This document shows, in pieces, positions 19,070 through 31,299 of a stretch of DNA of 64,000 bases. The stretch is from Vicia villosa (lineage: Eukaryota > Streptophyta > Magnoliopsida > Fabales > Fabaceae): assembly GCF_029867415.1 (NCBI RefSeq), contig NW_026705575.1, positions 62,001-126,000 on the forward strand. The letters run 5' to 3'. The position numbers were made by a program, and so were the translations under genes. Numbering within the stretch: position 1 is the first letter of the stretch; every line of letters starts with the position of its first letter. The notes below the pieces were generated by a model. That model had not been told where the DNA came from, did not search any database, and was given only the letters and a program-made list of their open reading frames with translations.

Positions 19070-20358
19070 CTTATGGGAATTGACTCATAATTTCTCAAAT
19101 TTTCATTATTAGGTCATCCTCGATCCAAAGTCAGATTTCTATAGAAATTGAGAGAAGGAGACGATTAACTAACATGTCTCAATAAGGAGATTTTTTAGAT
19201 ATTGTTGTTTATTACGCCATATATGATCATCACTGTTGAGATTCACAACATCGCAAAGTTTGAAGTTTTTTTCGTTGTTAGTGCCTCTTCTAGGCGGGAA
19301 GTGATACTAAACTGCAAAACAAAGATCGGGTTGCAATAAGACATTCAAAATATAATAAGGCGAGTAGAGCCTCGAATGCAGAGATATCGTTAGTTTGCAC
19401 AATCTCCATAGTTGACAGAGCGCCTATGAGATATCTCATAGACGGTGGATTATGCGCAAGAACTTTGAACCCGACACCGTCTAACAATCAAATCTCTTTC
19501 AACTAGATCTGAATATCTACGATGGCGGAGATCAATTGATTTTCGATAATTTGATAGTTTCTCTTCGGGGAGTAATAGATCTCATACCCTCAATAGAAAA
19601 GAGTTGGCGAGAGGAAGGTGCCCCCATTTTTTTGGTAATTTTGGGAGGGGACACCATCCACGATGTCCTCATTAGGTTTGTCTTAGCAAGCTAAACACAC
19701 CGCCTTCGCCAATTCACTTGGAGATAGTATATCATGGAAGAAAAACCAAACTTAATCTATGTTAACTATAAATGGATGTAATGGAAAAGCTTTCAAAAAA
19801 TCTAATCCCCTATCCAACAATGATTTTTGGGTAAATCGAATCAAGGCTAGTCTGGCCATGTCCATGACGGTAGTTTTTGACATCACATTCGAACACACTA
19901 GTAACCGGTCTTTGGAGGTTCGCTAGAGACCGACGTCAATCCAAAGTAAAGAAACAGAGGGGGAAATAGCTCAACCGACCGTTCATAAGAGATTGTCGAT
20001 GGCATCCATTTTAACATACACTAACCTTTACGGTCCTGGATAAGCAAGATAGTCACAAAGGAATTGGCCGCCCCATATTGCCCCTCAAACAAAGGTACGC
20101 GAAAAGGAACTTTGAGATAGGGAATCTCATCGAGCATATAAAGAGGGAGACCGCGTCCACAACACCAAAGACACATATCCCATCCAAGTGAAGTCGATCG
20201 ATAGGCACTTCCACTTTGACATCCCACAACTGCACAACTAACAGAAAGGTGAGTAAAAATAAGTAGAAAAACACTCTCGTTGTGACAATCTCGACGAAAA
20301 AGTATTTTGTAATATTGCAAACACAGAGGTTCATATAATCCTCTAATGGATGGTTAAG
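19070..20358. repeat. Unidentified repeat, copy 1 (about 1.3 kb)
   Basis: Aligns by eye with 20900-22366 in the same orientation. Landmarks are TTTATTACGYCATATATGATC, GGTGCCCCCATTTTTTTGG, TTCACTTGGAGAT and CAGAGGTTCATATAATCCTC. Identity is roughly 80-90% with indels. No coding domain is recognised; the minus-strand ORFs 20021-20334 are partly reproduced in the other copy but are broken. They could be remains of LTRs or a tandem duplication. Confidence 0.7.
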
Positions 20359-20899
20359 TTGCTCCTCGAAAACATATTCTATACTTGGTGAATATGCTTC
20401 AAGCGTAGCTAGCGCACTCCTCTCTTAGGAGCTAGTCACTCCAAGAGCATATGCGATGGAGCCAAGAGACGTCCACTACGAATCAGTTCAAACCAAGGGG
20501 TAGGTACATAGACCTTACCTTTGACCAGGGACGACTCATAGCACCACCGGTTCAGGATCCTTCACCATAACTACATACTAATTCTTGTTCCACATTATAT
20601 ATATATATATATATAAAATTTTAAGCCCACAGAAGGATCAAATGGCTAAGGTCCAAATAACCTCAAATCCATTATACATGACCTAAGGTATCAATGTTAT
20701 CTCACACAAAAATAAAGGTACACTTTCTTATTGCTATTTTTCATTATAATCATCTTGAATCTTGAACTGACTTGGGCATTTGAGTGCTAACCTTGTAGGT
20801 CCATCATCGTGTCATCGTATCGGTGATCAGCACCACCGGTTCAGGATTCCTAACCGCATACTTTAACTATTTTTGGCTCCAGGAGAGAACAGTTGTGCC
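20359..20899. other. Spacer between the two unidentified repeats
   Basis: Contains ACCACCGGTTCAGGATCC (about 20536) and a similar ACCACCGGTTCAGGATTCC (about 20832), about 295 bp apart, and a short (TA)n at 20599. No coding sequence is seen. Confidence 0.5.
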
Positions 20900-22366
20900 A
20901 TTTATGGGAATCGACTTTTGATTCTTGTGTTTTTCATGATTACACGATTCAATCTTCAATTCTACAATTTGTAACCTTCTAGATCACTGAATAATGAGCA
21001 TTTATAATCGAACACGAAGATCTGTCGTGATCGGTTCTATCAAGCATCATTTCAACTTAAAGTCCCCGAATTTCTAGACCCATGATTCTCGTGAAAATTC
21101 CATGAATGGATCATCCTAAATCCAAACTCAGGTATGTATCAAAATTTCTGGATAAGGGATAAGGAGATATATTAGATAATGTGGTTTATTACGTCATATA
21201 TGATCGTCACCGTTGAGATCCACAATATCGCAAAGTTCAGAAGTTATTCATTGTCAGTGCCTCTTCCAAGCCGCGAGTGATACTAAACCGCGAAACAAAG
21301 ATCGGGCTGCAATAAGACATTTAAGAAATTATAAGGTGAGTAGAGCCTCAAATGTGGAGTTGTTGGTAGTTTATACAATCTCTATAGTTGACAGAGCACC
21401 TATGAGATACCTCGTAAACGGTGGATTATGCGTAACAGCTTCGAACCTGACGTCGTCGAACAATCAAAAATCTATCAGGTATATCTGAATACCTACTATG
21501 GCGAAGATCCATTGACTTTCAATAATTTATTGCTTCCACTCGTGGAGTAATAGATCTCACACCCTCAATAGGAAAGAGTTGACGGGAGGAAGGTGCCCCC
21601 ATTTTTTTGGTAATTTTGGGTGGGGACACCATCTATGACGTCCTCATTAGGTTCGTTTTAGCAAGCTATACACATTTGTTTCGCCAATTCACTTGGAGAT
21701 GGTATATCATGGAAGAAATACCAAACTCAATCTACGTTAACCATAAATGGATGTATTGGAAAAGCTTTCAAAGAGTCGAATCCCCTATCCAACAATGATT
21801 TTAGGGTAAATCGAATCAAGGCTAGTCTGGCCATGTCCATGACGGTAATCTTCGACATCACGTTTGAGCACACTATTAACTGATCGCTAGAGACCGGCGT
21901 CAAACCCAAATAAAAGAAACAAAGGGAGACATAGTTAAACCAATCGTTCATAAGAGATTGTCGAGGGCAACCATTTTAAGACATACTAACCTTTACGGTC
22001 CTGGATAAACAAAGATAGTCATAAAGGCATTGGCCGCCCCATATCTCCCCCTCAAACAAAGGTACGCGAAAAGGAACTTTGAGATAGGAACTCTCCTCGA
22101 GCATCTATAGAGGGGACTGCATCCACGACACCAAAGACATATATCCCATCTAAGCGGAGTCAATCGATCGCCGGTTCCACTATGACATCCCCCAACTGCG
22201 CAGGTAACCGAAAAGTAAGTAATAGAAAGTAGAAAACACTCCCGTTGTGACATTCTCGACGAAATAAGTATTTCGTAAAGTTTTGTGCAATTTCAATCAT
22301 TGATTTTATAACTGAAAAATATTGCAAATACAGAGGTTCATATAATCCTCTGTTGGATGGTGTAAG
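20900..22366. repeat. Unidentified repeat, copy 2 (about 1.5 kb)
   Basis: Second copy of the repeat at 19070-20358, with about 55 extra bases before the final CAGAGGTTCATATAATCCTC. Both copies carry stops in all frames at homologous and different positions. Confidence 0.7.
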
Positions 22367-22457
22367 TTCCACCCAATAGTATTGTAGAAAAATATTATAC
22401 AAAGTTAGTGTCGAAAACTTACTATTGAAATAAATATATTTTATTTCATGTGTATAT

Positions 22458-23755
22458 ACTGTGGATAGAGGTGTCAATTTAAGGGGCCAATTAATTTGGG
22501 CCCTAGCCCCTATAATAAGGGGGCCTAAAATAATTTTAAAATAGTAAGCCCTCAAATACATAGGGCCCAATGTTAGAAGGCCCTACAATTTGAAAGAGGG
22601 CTATAAGGCCCCAAATAACATAAAAAACTTAATTTTAAAAAATAGAATAAAACCAAAAAAATAAATAACTTTTAAATAAAAAATTTTAAAAATATGTTTA
22701 AAATTTTCAAAAAATGTTAAATTAGTTTTTTAAAAAAATTTTAACAAAAAATAAATTAAAAAATTCCAAATAAAAAAGTTTTTAAAAAAAGTTTTTCCAA
22801 CAAAAAACTTCAAAAATAAAAATTATATTTTAGTATATAAAAAACTACAATCTTATTTTTATTCTTTTGTGCAACTACTTGTTTTTTTTATTAATGGGAA
22901 GAGTACAAGAAAACAAAAAGAACTACAATCTTAAAAACCAATAACTCTTAGAACATATGCACCAATCATAATGAACCATTTCATAATACACCGATTCTAT
23001 AAAGCCACACAAAGTTGATCTTAGGATATAACATTAAGACATGTTAAAATATTCTGTATACACCTCAAATAACTCTAAGGCTTTGTTTGCGAGTTTGGAG
23101 GGGAAGGGAGGGGAGGGCTTTGAAAAATAGAAAGAATTGGGTGAAAAGAATAAAAAGATTTTGGGTAGGAGTGTTTTGGAGGGTTTGATTTTATTCATAA
23201 CACCAAAAACCCCATAAAATGGGGGAACTCAAAAATTGTATTGAAGGAGGGCTTTGGAGGGTTTTGGAGGGTTTACATAAATTTTCCAAATATCTTTTAG
23301 GTTGTTATACTATTCTGAAAATTAAATATTTAGTAATGATAATGACTCTTTTATCATTTTAAACAAAATCATTTTTTCAAAAAATTTCAAATATTTTCCT
23401 GTAATTTTTTAAAATTTTGTTTTTGGAAGCCTTCCCCTCCCCTCCCTTCCAAACTCGCAAACATAGCCTAAGAATTTATAAATTGAGAAGATAAATTTCC
23501 AACGGGTATAAAGAGTCTTCGTATCGTATAGTGCTATTGTGCTACAGGAAAAAGAAATGAACGTTTTGTGAGTTTTTGGAATAAAATAAGGCCCCTTCAA
23601 TGGGGCCAAAAAAAAATTGCACTATGTTAAGGGCCTAAAATTTTAGGGCCCAAAATAAATCTCAATAGGTTGGGGCTCAATATAATAAGGCTTTAATGGG
23701 GCCAAATAATTAGGGTTTTTAATTATAGGGCTTATTTGACAGCTCTAACTGTGGA
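22458..23755. mobile_element. Non-autonomous hAT element with target duplications
   Basis: The element spans 22466-23747 and is flanked by a perfect 8-bp duplication ACTGTGGA (22458-22465 and 23748-23755), as produced by hAT transposases. Its termini are imperfect inverted repeats, TAGAGGTGTCAATT at the left and the reverse complement of TAGAGCTGTCAAAT at the right, continuing into GGGCC-rich subterminal repeats. There is no transposase ORF; the interior is AT-rich and interrupted by a MITE. Confidence 0.9.
23076..23471. mobile_element. Tourist-like MITE nested in the hAT element
   Basis: 390 bp (23079-23468) flanked by TAA (23076-23078, 23469-23471). Terminal inverted repeats of about 40 bp start GGCTTTGTTTGCGAGTTTGG at the left, with GGCTATGTTTGCGAGTTTGG as the right-end reverse complement, followed by purine-rich GGAGGGGAAGGGAGG. 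The TAA duplication and GGC start fit PIF/Harbinger-derived MITEs. No coding capacity. Confidence 0.85.
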
Positions 23756-23814
23756 CAAGTATATTTTAGATGTATATAACTTGAGAGTGAAGCAAGGAAA
23801 TATAGCAAGGAAAG

Positions 23815-24350
23815 ATCTACATGTTCAGAATGGTTAATGCTGTACTCCATAACAATCTTTTCTTCAAGACAGCAAATCACAAGTTCACAGTTGTATACAC
23901 CGAGCCTTATAACACTGAAATAATCGTCATCGCGGCCGGCCAAACCGCCGATGTACTTTTCACAGCCAACCAACGCAAAGATCCATACTACATGGCTGCA
24001 TCTCCTTGTGTTGTTGGTGAACCAGCACCACTCTTCAACAATACAACAACTCAAGGCATCGTTATTTACAATGGTTACAAAAAAATAAAAAACTTCACAA
24101 CAACTTAAGCCTTTGATGCCAGCATTGCCACTCCACAACAATACACCAATAGCTCACAAATTCTTCGGCAACATAACAGGTCTTGTGAAGGCTCCAGGTT
24201 GGGTACCTGTCCTAAAAATGCATGGCACGTAACTAAAAGTTTAAGAAGAACTCAGTTTTGTAGTATAAATATTTTCCAATACATTTGTTGACAGCTTTGA
24301 CAGGAAAAGGTTTGGAGGATATTTCATATACTCTGATCATACTATATAAT
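23815..24350 (+). pseudogene. Laccase fragment, copy 2
   Basis: Encodes MFRMVNAVLHNNLFFKTANH and the following IVIAAGQTADVLFTANQ and YYMAASPCVVGEPAPLF clauses of the laccase second cupredoxin domain. Compared with copy 1 it extends further upstream but lacks about 70 bp between two TGTCCTA repeats (near 24210). The open frame ends at 24108, and copper-ligand domains are absent, so it is a remnant. The hAT element lies 60 bp upstream. Confidence 0.75.
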
Positions 24351-24369
24351 CTTATTCTAACAAAATAAC

Positions 24370-24523
24370 TTATCCATCATCTTCAGAATCGCTGTCACTT
24401 AGTTCGCCCTCATCATCAGAATCAATGTCTCTTAGTTCATCCTCTTTGTCTGTTTGGAATTGGACAGACTTTCCTATCGTACTTCCACGCATAGAGGATG
24501 TGCTTGGAGTCGAGGTTGCAGAT
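24370..24523 (-). pseudogene. Orphaned acidic exon 2 of F-box copy 2
   Basis: Corresponds to exon 2 of copy 1 (16990-17143). An acceptor TATAG precedes it and the frame stays open to TAA, with an acidic stretch ELSDSDSEDD. The upstream donor is lost (GT to AT at 24651), and a stop now precedes it in exon 1, so it is probably no longer joined to the protein. Confidence 0.65.
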
Positions 24524-24653
24524 CTATAATTCAAAAAATATACCTTAGACTTGAAGTAACACTATAAAAGCACAAAAGAAAAAATCAACACATAATGAGA
24601 ATGACTAAAAGTGCAACCATATTCATAAGCAAACATTAGAAGATAACTTATAT

Positions 24654-25958
24654 CTAACGAGTTGAAACCAAGCTTTCAACGTAATCCATGGTAGAAAACC
24701 AACACAATTTGTTAGAAATTCTAATTCTCTCTACTCCCTTATCTCTCCGATTATAAATAATTGCTCGATCATCTTCACAGTTTGCCAATATCAATGTATC
24801 TCCATTCCTAGAAAGATGCAATGGCAACAATGGAGTACCAAATTCACTGCCTTTGTATAAGTTAAAATCATGATAGATTTTCAAGTACTCAATTCTAAAC
24901 AATTGAGTCCAAGACTCTTGTATTCCAAAATCCTTCATTTTCCATATAACAAATTCGGTTCTCTTGAAATCATGCGAAAAGCAAAGACAGTTCATAAGAA
25001 CATGAAGCGTTGGCTGAAAACATGGCACCTCGTCAAAACAACGAGGTAGCAAAATCTGTGTGTATGTCTCCGTCGAAAGATCAAGTGAAACAATAACAAA
25101 CTGTTGAGCATTAGCAATAGACTTCCAACCATATTCATAAGCCGGTTGAATGTAATTGGGAAGAGCCAACCAGTTAACGGTACCACTCGAATGCACACCA
25201 TTATTAATTCGATTAATGTGAATATTCATTAGGATAACCGGAATCATAGGGCAACTTTGAACTTTTCTCCAACAATTGTCACCAAAAGTGAAAACTCTGA
25301 CTTGACCTTTCCAATCAACTTTGTTCTCATCTCCTCGTTGTTCAAGAACCTTTCTAAGCGTCACGACCTTGTAAGTTCCAGTTGAAATATCACAACCAAG
25401 AGTGAATTTATAAATGTTTGGTTGAGTGTTACTGTCTTCAAAAGTCCCCGATTTTTTAGATATTTCCCTCGTGGCAGGGTTCCATAAACAAAACCAATAC
25501 TTTCTATACTCATCGTTGAGCGTCCTATAGCGAGAATGGAAAAGCAAGCAGAGCAATCCGTGGCACGAACCAATGATCTGACAGCTATGAATGGAACTGT
25601 GGAAGTTGTCACCGGAAACATTGATTGATGGATTCTCAAGTAAACGAGACACCGGAAAGGATTTGACTCCACTCAAAGGATATTTCGCAGGGTATTTTAG
25701 AATTGGAGTGAGAATGAGGTGTGGGTTTTGTGACGATATTTTGAGGTGCATTTGAATAAAGATAGGATCAGAGATGAGAGTGTTCCATGATTTGCTCACG
25801 CATTTGAGTTGAACAATGGTTTTCAAACTAAGCAGCAGTAGTATTTTGGAAATGAGTTCGTCGGGTAAGATAGGAGCCTGCGGTGGTGGCTTGGATTGAA
25901 TTTTCTCCTTAATCGGAAGAAAGTTCATCATAGATATAAAATTGAAGTTGAAATACAA
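24654..25958 (-). CDS. F-box protein with F-box-associated domain, 434 aa
   Basis: The N-terminal F-box (ILPDELISKILLLLSLKTIV, residues about 30-75, continuing KCVSKSWNTLISDPIF) would bind SKP1 in an SCF ubiquitin ligase, and the remaining 330 residues form the F-box-associated interaction domain (CHGLLCLL, CLWNPATREISKKS, KVVTLR, GTVNWLAL, LDLSTETYTQILLP), which selects an unknown substrate. Length is typical for this large plant family. Met1 gives MYFNFNF; in-frame ATGs at codons 10 and 11 are alternative starts. The stop at 24654 is a TGG-to-TAG change relative to copy 1, just before a donor also lost by mutation, so the ancestral acidic C-terminal exon is dropped. Frame and motifs are otherwise intact, making this the best candidate for a functional host gene here. 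Confidence 0.85.
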   Translation of the reverse strand: MYFNFNFISMMNFLPIKEKIQSKPPPQAPILPDELISKILLLLSLKTIVQLKCVSKSWNTLISDPIFIQMHLKISSQNPHLILTPILKYPAKYPLSGVKSFPVSRLLENPSINVSGDNFHSSIHSCQIIGSCHGLLCLLFHSRYRTLNDEYRKYWFCLWNPATREISKKSGTFEDSNTQPNIYKFTLGCDISTGTYKVVTLRKVLEQRGDENKVDWKGQVRVFTFGDNCWRKVQSCPMIPVILMNIHINRINNGVHSSGTVNWLALPNYIQPAYEYGWKSIANAQQFVIVSLDLSTETYTQILLPRCFDEVPCFQPTLHVLMNCLCFSHDFKRTEFVIWKMKDFGIQESWTQLFRIEYLKIYHDFNLYKGSEFGTPLLPLHLSRNGDTLILANCEDDRAIIYNRRDKGVERIRISNKLCWFSTMDYVESLVSTR

Positions 25959-27753
25959 GCCAAAATAGAATGCAAATCAATTGTTCTTTCTAATGTGAAG
26001 TTACTCCCTCCTGTTACATAATAGGAAGAATATTTATCAGAGCTATATTTATTTACCATGCCATCTGAGCCACCTTAATTGCTATGAATTAGTTAGTCAA
26101 TAGTTTGAAATTGCATATGTATCAGTATATCCTTTTAAGTAGATAATACAGAACCAATTTTTTTTCAGGGTACCAATTGCTAAACAGGCACATGCAAAGA
26201 TAAAATATAAAAGAATGTGTTATTTCACCATTTAAGTTAATGTTGCAGAGAATACACATAAACCAACAAAAAATCTAAAGACTAACAAAAAAAATTGACT
26301 CGTAAATTTCAATTGAGATGGCACAAAGAATCTAAATATCAGTGAATCATGAAATTCAGTTTCTACCCTCTTTAAACTAGTCGTCGTATCAGTTTTCTTT
26401 AAATATTTGACTTATTCATTTCATAAAATTAATATACAATCCCATTAGTTTTATAAATAAAATTTTATTTTTTAATTTTATTGAAGAATTGATGTTAGGA
26501 AATATGGGTGCATATGGACTCCCCGAATTCACAAATCTGAACCGAACCAATCAACTAATTATCTCAATATTTACTGATGGATATTAACCACTTGTGTTTG
26601 AGTTTTTTAACTTATGGATTATTGGTTTCAATCCATTGATCTAACATTAGTATATGGCAATTTTGTCATAATTATTCATCCGCTTGCAAGGTCAACGATA
26701 ATAGGCTCAACAAACATTGCATGGAAACACACATAGAAAGGGTGAGACCTCACACTAGACGAAGACATATGAGTTCGACTTCCAATATATTTTCCACTAT
26801 TAAATCTAATCGGACAGCAATTGGCACGAAGCGCCGGATCTCACATAGACAGTTTTTACCGCTCCCAATATATAAAGCATAACATGTATTATTTCAAGTA
26901 TTTTCTCATTCATGCATTCTTTCTCACTCATTTCTCACTCATTCACTAACTTATGTGTTAGAGTGCTAACCATGTAGGCACCCCCTTTTTGTTCACTGCA
27001 CCGGAGATTAGTGGCATCCTTTCAAGATCAACGTCTCCGATTCAAGACTATCACGATCGCAACCTTCAGACCAAGAAATTGCATCTTGAAATCGCTTACG
27101 AAGCTTCACTCTATCGTAGCTTCTACAATCTCCTCCATTTTTAGTTCCACAACGGAAACATAACATTCCAATCCATTTTGATGACAACTTTGACATTAAG
27201 AGGTTAGTAGAAATGTAGGATAGATATTTGCAGCCAACTAAATTTATGAATAATAATGCCATTCATTCTTCAATTACAAATCAATCATTGTGGCTCATGT
27301 CCATTTGTTTGAAACTAATGTCTTATACAGGTTGAAGTAAATCAATTTATACATGGAGCCAATTTGAACTTATTTGAATTTATCTATGACATAAGTTTTG
27401 TAATAGTGTTTGAGAGATTTAATCAAAAGAGCTTATGATTTTTATCATTAATTTTTTGAACTTATTTTTTATAAATTATTCAATATAGCTAACGAAAAAC
27501 AACTTAAAATATAATTAAAAACAATTTAAATTTATTTATTATTTGTTATAACAATAGTTTATGTAAACTTGTTCATAAACACTTATTTTAGAAAGCACTG
27601 GTGCTATAAACATTAGATAAGTTGTTTATTTAAACATGAATAAAATTTCAAACATACAAATATGTTGGTAGGCAAATGAAAAGAAAAAAAAAATACACAG
27701 TTTAAAATTACATATATTATCTAATAAGAACAACATAAACAACAATCATCCTC
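25959..27753. other. Intergenic, AT-rich, with a possible LTR scrap
   Basis: 26740-27000 contains GTGAGACCTCACACTAGACG and a GTTAGAGTGCTAACCATGTA clause that resembles the end of an LTR or repeat; a related phrase is at about 18885 and 20790. An 84-codon minus ORF (27008-27262) has no recognisable domain. Nothing else is supported. Confidence 0.5.
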
Positions 27754-28335
27754 TCATCTAAATATGAGATTACTCATTCTATTCCAGAGAAACCTTCCCA
27801 TGAATTTCCAATAATTATAGCTATAATTAAACTTATTATTATTATAATAAAAATATAAAAACAGATAATAAACCACTGTAACTGTCCCAACTATAAAGAA
27901 TGCTGTAAAATTCATAACCTTTCCCATCTTGAATTTCTTGAGCAGAAGAGAAGCAACAAAACACACCACAGAAGCAACAATCATCGCGATTCGCACACAG
28001 TATTCTCTTCCAATTCGAAATCCTTTCTGCAATTGCATTGGAATGGAAAGATTTGATGATGCGTTAGTCTTAGCAGCAATGTTGTTGGGTTTGATCCGGG
28101 GTCGAAATTTGCGGAAAAACTTGTTGAAACAAGATCGCGGTTGTTTTTTAGGGCGTGAAGAGATAGTGAAAAGAAAATGAGGAAGGTTGAGGAGAATGGA
28201 AAAGCGGAAGAAAGAGAGGGTTTGAGTGGAAGAGTGAGTGGCAGCTTTGAATCTGAATCTGAAATTGAAACGTTTGGCTTTCGCAGTAACGCGGATTCGC
28301 CAGGATTGTTGTTCTCTCTCAGTCTCTGTTTCCAT
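27754..28335 (-). CDS. Hypothetical membrane protein, 193 aa
   Basis: Not recognised. The translation has a basic N-terminal half (METETEREQQSWRIRVTAKA, then many Arg/Lys/Phe), followed by two hydrophobic segments suited to membrane helices: IAMIVASVVCFVASLLL (about residues 117-133) and FTAFFIVGTVTVVYYLFLYF (about 143-162), and a Tyr/Asn-rich tail. Coding-like base composition in the first half supports a gene, but the repetitive tail (NNNKFNYSYNYW) and lack of a known family limit confidence. The upstream minus-strand in-frame ATG is at 28335; another frame overlaps at 27981-28346. No TATA box is obvious. Confidence 0.4.
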   Translation of the reverse strand: METETEREQQSWRIRVTAKAKRFNFRFRFKAATHSSTQTLSFFRFSILLNLPHFLFTISSRPKKQPRSCFNKFFRKFRPRIKPNNIAAKTNASSNLSIPMQLQKGFRIGREYCVRIAMIVASVVCFVASLLLKKFKMGKVMNFTAFFIVGTVTVVYYLFLYFYYNNNKFNYSYNYWKFMGRFLWNRMSNLIFR

Positions 28336-30623
28336 TCCATTCCCAAACAGAGTGGAAGTAACCGTTGGAGTGAGCCTTTTTCACATAATGGTTCAGAATA
28401 CTTTTATTAGAATATTAAGAGTATCCGTTTCATTGGACTAAAAGTAATTTTAAAAAATACTTATAAATTCTGATACACATTCGGAAGTATTTTTTTGTCA
28501 AAACTTGAATTTGTAGATGCATTTACGGAAGTGTAAAAAACAGTGAACATTGTAAAAATCATAGTACAATAGAATAAAGCAAAATGAGAATTTGGGCAAG
28601 TTTGCCAAGTGTCAGCATTTTAAACACCTTATTATTTTTAAAATTTCTATTTTAGATAATCTTACTATATTTGTTATAATTTATTTTTTAATTGTTTTTT
28701 ATTTTATTTTGGATTTTCTTTAGTATTCCAATACAATTTATATTTATTACTGCTAATATCTACTTTCTATATACTGAATGCTATCAATGCACCCTAAATC
28801 AAATAAATTGATTTATATTCCAAAGCAACTATATAAATTGGCTACATAAATTGGCCGAATTCACCTCCACTTTCGTCGATATCACTTTAACACCAAACAC
28901 AACCTTCATTCATCAGTAACACAAACAATCTTTTTTATAGGAAAAATCAGAAATAAAATCAAAGAGGAAAGGAGAGGATCTGAGCATATTGAGTTTTTTT
29001 TTAAAATCTCCCTTTGCTTGCATACAATGTTGCATATGTTTTTTTCTGTTGGTATAATCATTTTATTCGATTCTTTATTACCACCGGGAATTTTAAATCT
29101 CAAGTTGGTAATGTTTCAGTGCTCTCAAATCTATTTTTCGAAATCGAAACCTTTCTTAAACCCATTATTGCAATTTGGTGAAGATTATTGTAGAAATAGG
29201 TTGGAGGGATTGTGAAGGTGCTTGATTATGTTGATGATGATTTTGGGTTGTAATGTTTAATCTGCTCCACTGTTATTTCTTAGAACTTACCATGTGGTGT
29301 TTTTTTTATGGATCTAATTGAATCTATTTTTGTGATTTTTTGTTTGTTTTAGGTTTCAGTTCTCATTGAGTTATATATGTGACTAACAAATATACCAACA
29401 ATACTTAATACTTCAGATCTGTCCATTCATCTCCTAACTTGATTATGGATTCCAAAGCTGAAGGTTGTTGAAGACAAAACTTTTGGTTTCAAGAATAAAA
29501 ACAAAAGCAAAGCAGTTCAGAAAAATGCAGCCCAAAATTGACCCCAAAGTCGATGCAAATGTAGTATTTTTAATTATCTTTAATGGATTTTGTTTAATTT
29601 TAGGGTTTTTAGTAATTTTTTCAAATGGGTTTTATGTTATATATTGATGGTAACCAATGGAGAAAGAGAAGGCTAAAGAGTCGATGCAAATGTAGTATTT
29701 TTAATTATCGTTAATGGATTTCGTTTAATTTTAATTTTTAGTAATTTTTTCAAATGGGTTTTATGTTATGTATTGGTTGTAACCGAAAAAGATGGAGAAC
29801 GAGAAGAAGTATTTCATAACATCCAATGGCAATTCACATTTATGATTGAAATTTACTTTGCACGCTGTTTTTTAACTTCTCAAACCTATCAAACATTCAA
29901 ACTTGCCTTTGAAATCCTAATGTTCAATATTTGATAATAATGATAATAACTTTAATATTTATTTTATAAATATTATATAATATTTTATAATTTTCATAAT
30001 TGTAGAGATTTATGTGGATTTATTACAAATTTATTATAAGTAAATGTTTTAATAAAAATATTCTTCAATAATATATTATTTTTTAATTTCTTCTTCAATA
30101 AATAATTTATTTTTATCTACTAATAAAAACATAATGATATTCATAAGAAAGGAAATTTTTAATTTAAGGGAAATTATAAACTTATCATTTAATTTCTATA
30201 ACAAATATCTATATTATTTTATTAAAAAGGAAAAAATTGAATGACACAATATTAAAAAGGAAAAAATTGAATGACACAATATAAAAATATTAATTGAATG
30301 AGTATAAGAAATTGGAATCAATAATTTAATGACAATAAAAAATCACATCAAAATTTTAATTTATCGAAAAAACGTTAGTAATATTTTTATGAGAAAATGT
30401 TATCCGTTATACTAAAAAAAATTACAAATATTTGTTTTTGGTACAAAAGCACCAACAATAATAATAGGTGAATACACAATTCTCACAAGATCATTTTGAG
30501 ACTATAAAAATTGATTCAATAAATTAAGTATGTTAAAAGATATTTATTTAAAAAAATAAAAAAATATTTATTTAATATTTAATCCAAATTATCTCAAAAT
30601 AATTAGAATATTGTTACATTACC
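28336..30623. other. Intergenic, AT-rich, with two small tandem duplications
   Basis: 29551-29681 is repeated at 29682-29805 (about 130-bp unit starting CGATGCAAATGTAGTATTTT). A 30-bp unit starting ATTAAAAAGGAAAAAATTGA is repeated exactly at 30221 and 30251. No convincing gene; ORFs at 29018-29215 and 29465-29647 are short and unsupported. Confidence 0.6.
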
Positions 30624-30628
30624 AATAA

Positions 30629-31023
<395 letters not shown>

Positions 31024-31034
31024 CTTCCCCTTGG
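31024..31034 (-). other. Polypurine tract of element A
   Basis: Minus strand CCAAGGGGAAG directly before TGTTATGAAT of the 3' LTR. A second purine tract, GAGGGGGAGAAA on the minus strand, lies at about 31217-31228. Confidence 0.8.
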
Positions 31035-31049
31035 ATGTCCATTGAGGAT

Positions 31050-31205
31050 ATGCCTCGTTAAAACCTTACTAGAGAAAACTCAGTGGGAAAAAATGTAGTG
31101 AAGAAAAAAGAGTACAATATCCTTTAAATGTGAACTGCCTCGTTAAAAACCTTACCAGAAAAACCCAGTGGAACAAAACCATGGTGAAGGAAAAAAGAGT
31201 GCAGA
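31050..31205 (-). repeat. Duplicated motif at the 3' end of element A
   Basis: GCCTCGTTAAAACCTTACTA with AAACTCAGTGGGAAAAAATG and GAAGAAAAAAGAGTAC (31052-31112) is repeated in diverged form at 31138-31200. The motif is common near the 3' end of this type of plant copia element. Confidence 0.6.
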
Positions 31206-31299
31206 AAATATTTATTTCTCCCCCTCATACATACATTTATATGTGAGACGATATTATTTGTAGTAGTTACTTAAAATGTCTTCTTAGAAGTGACTTCAT

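Noticed and set aside
27008..27262. 84-codon minus-strand ORF as a gene
   Set aside because: No domain, no promoter signal, and adjacent to repeat-like sequence.
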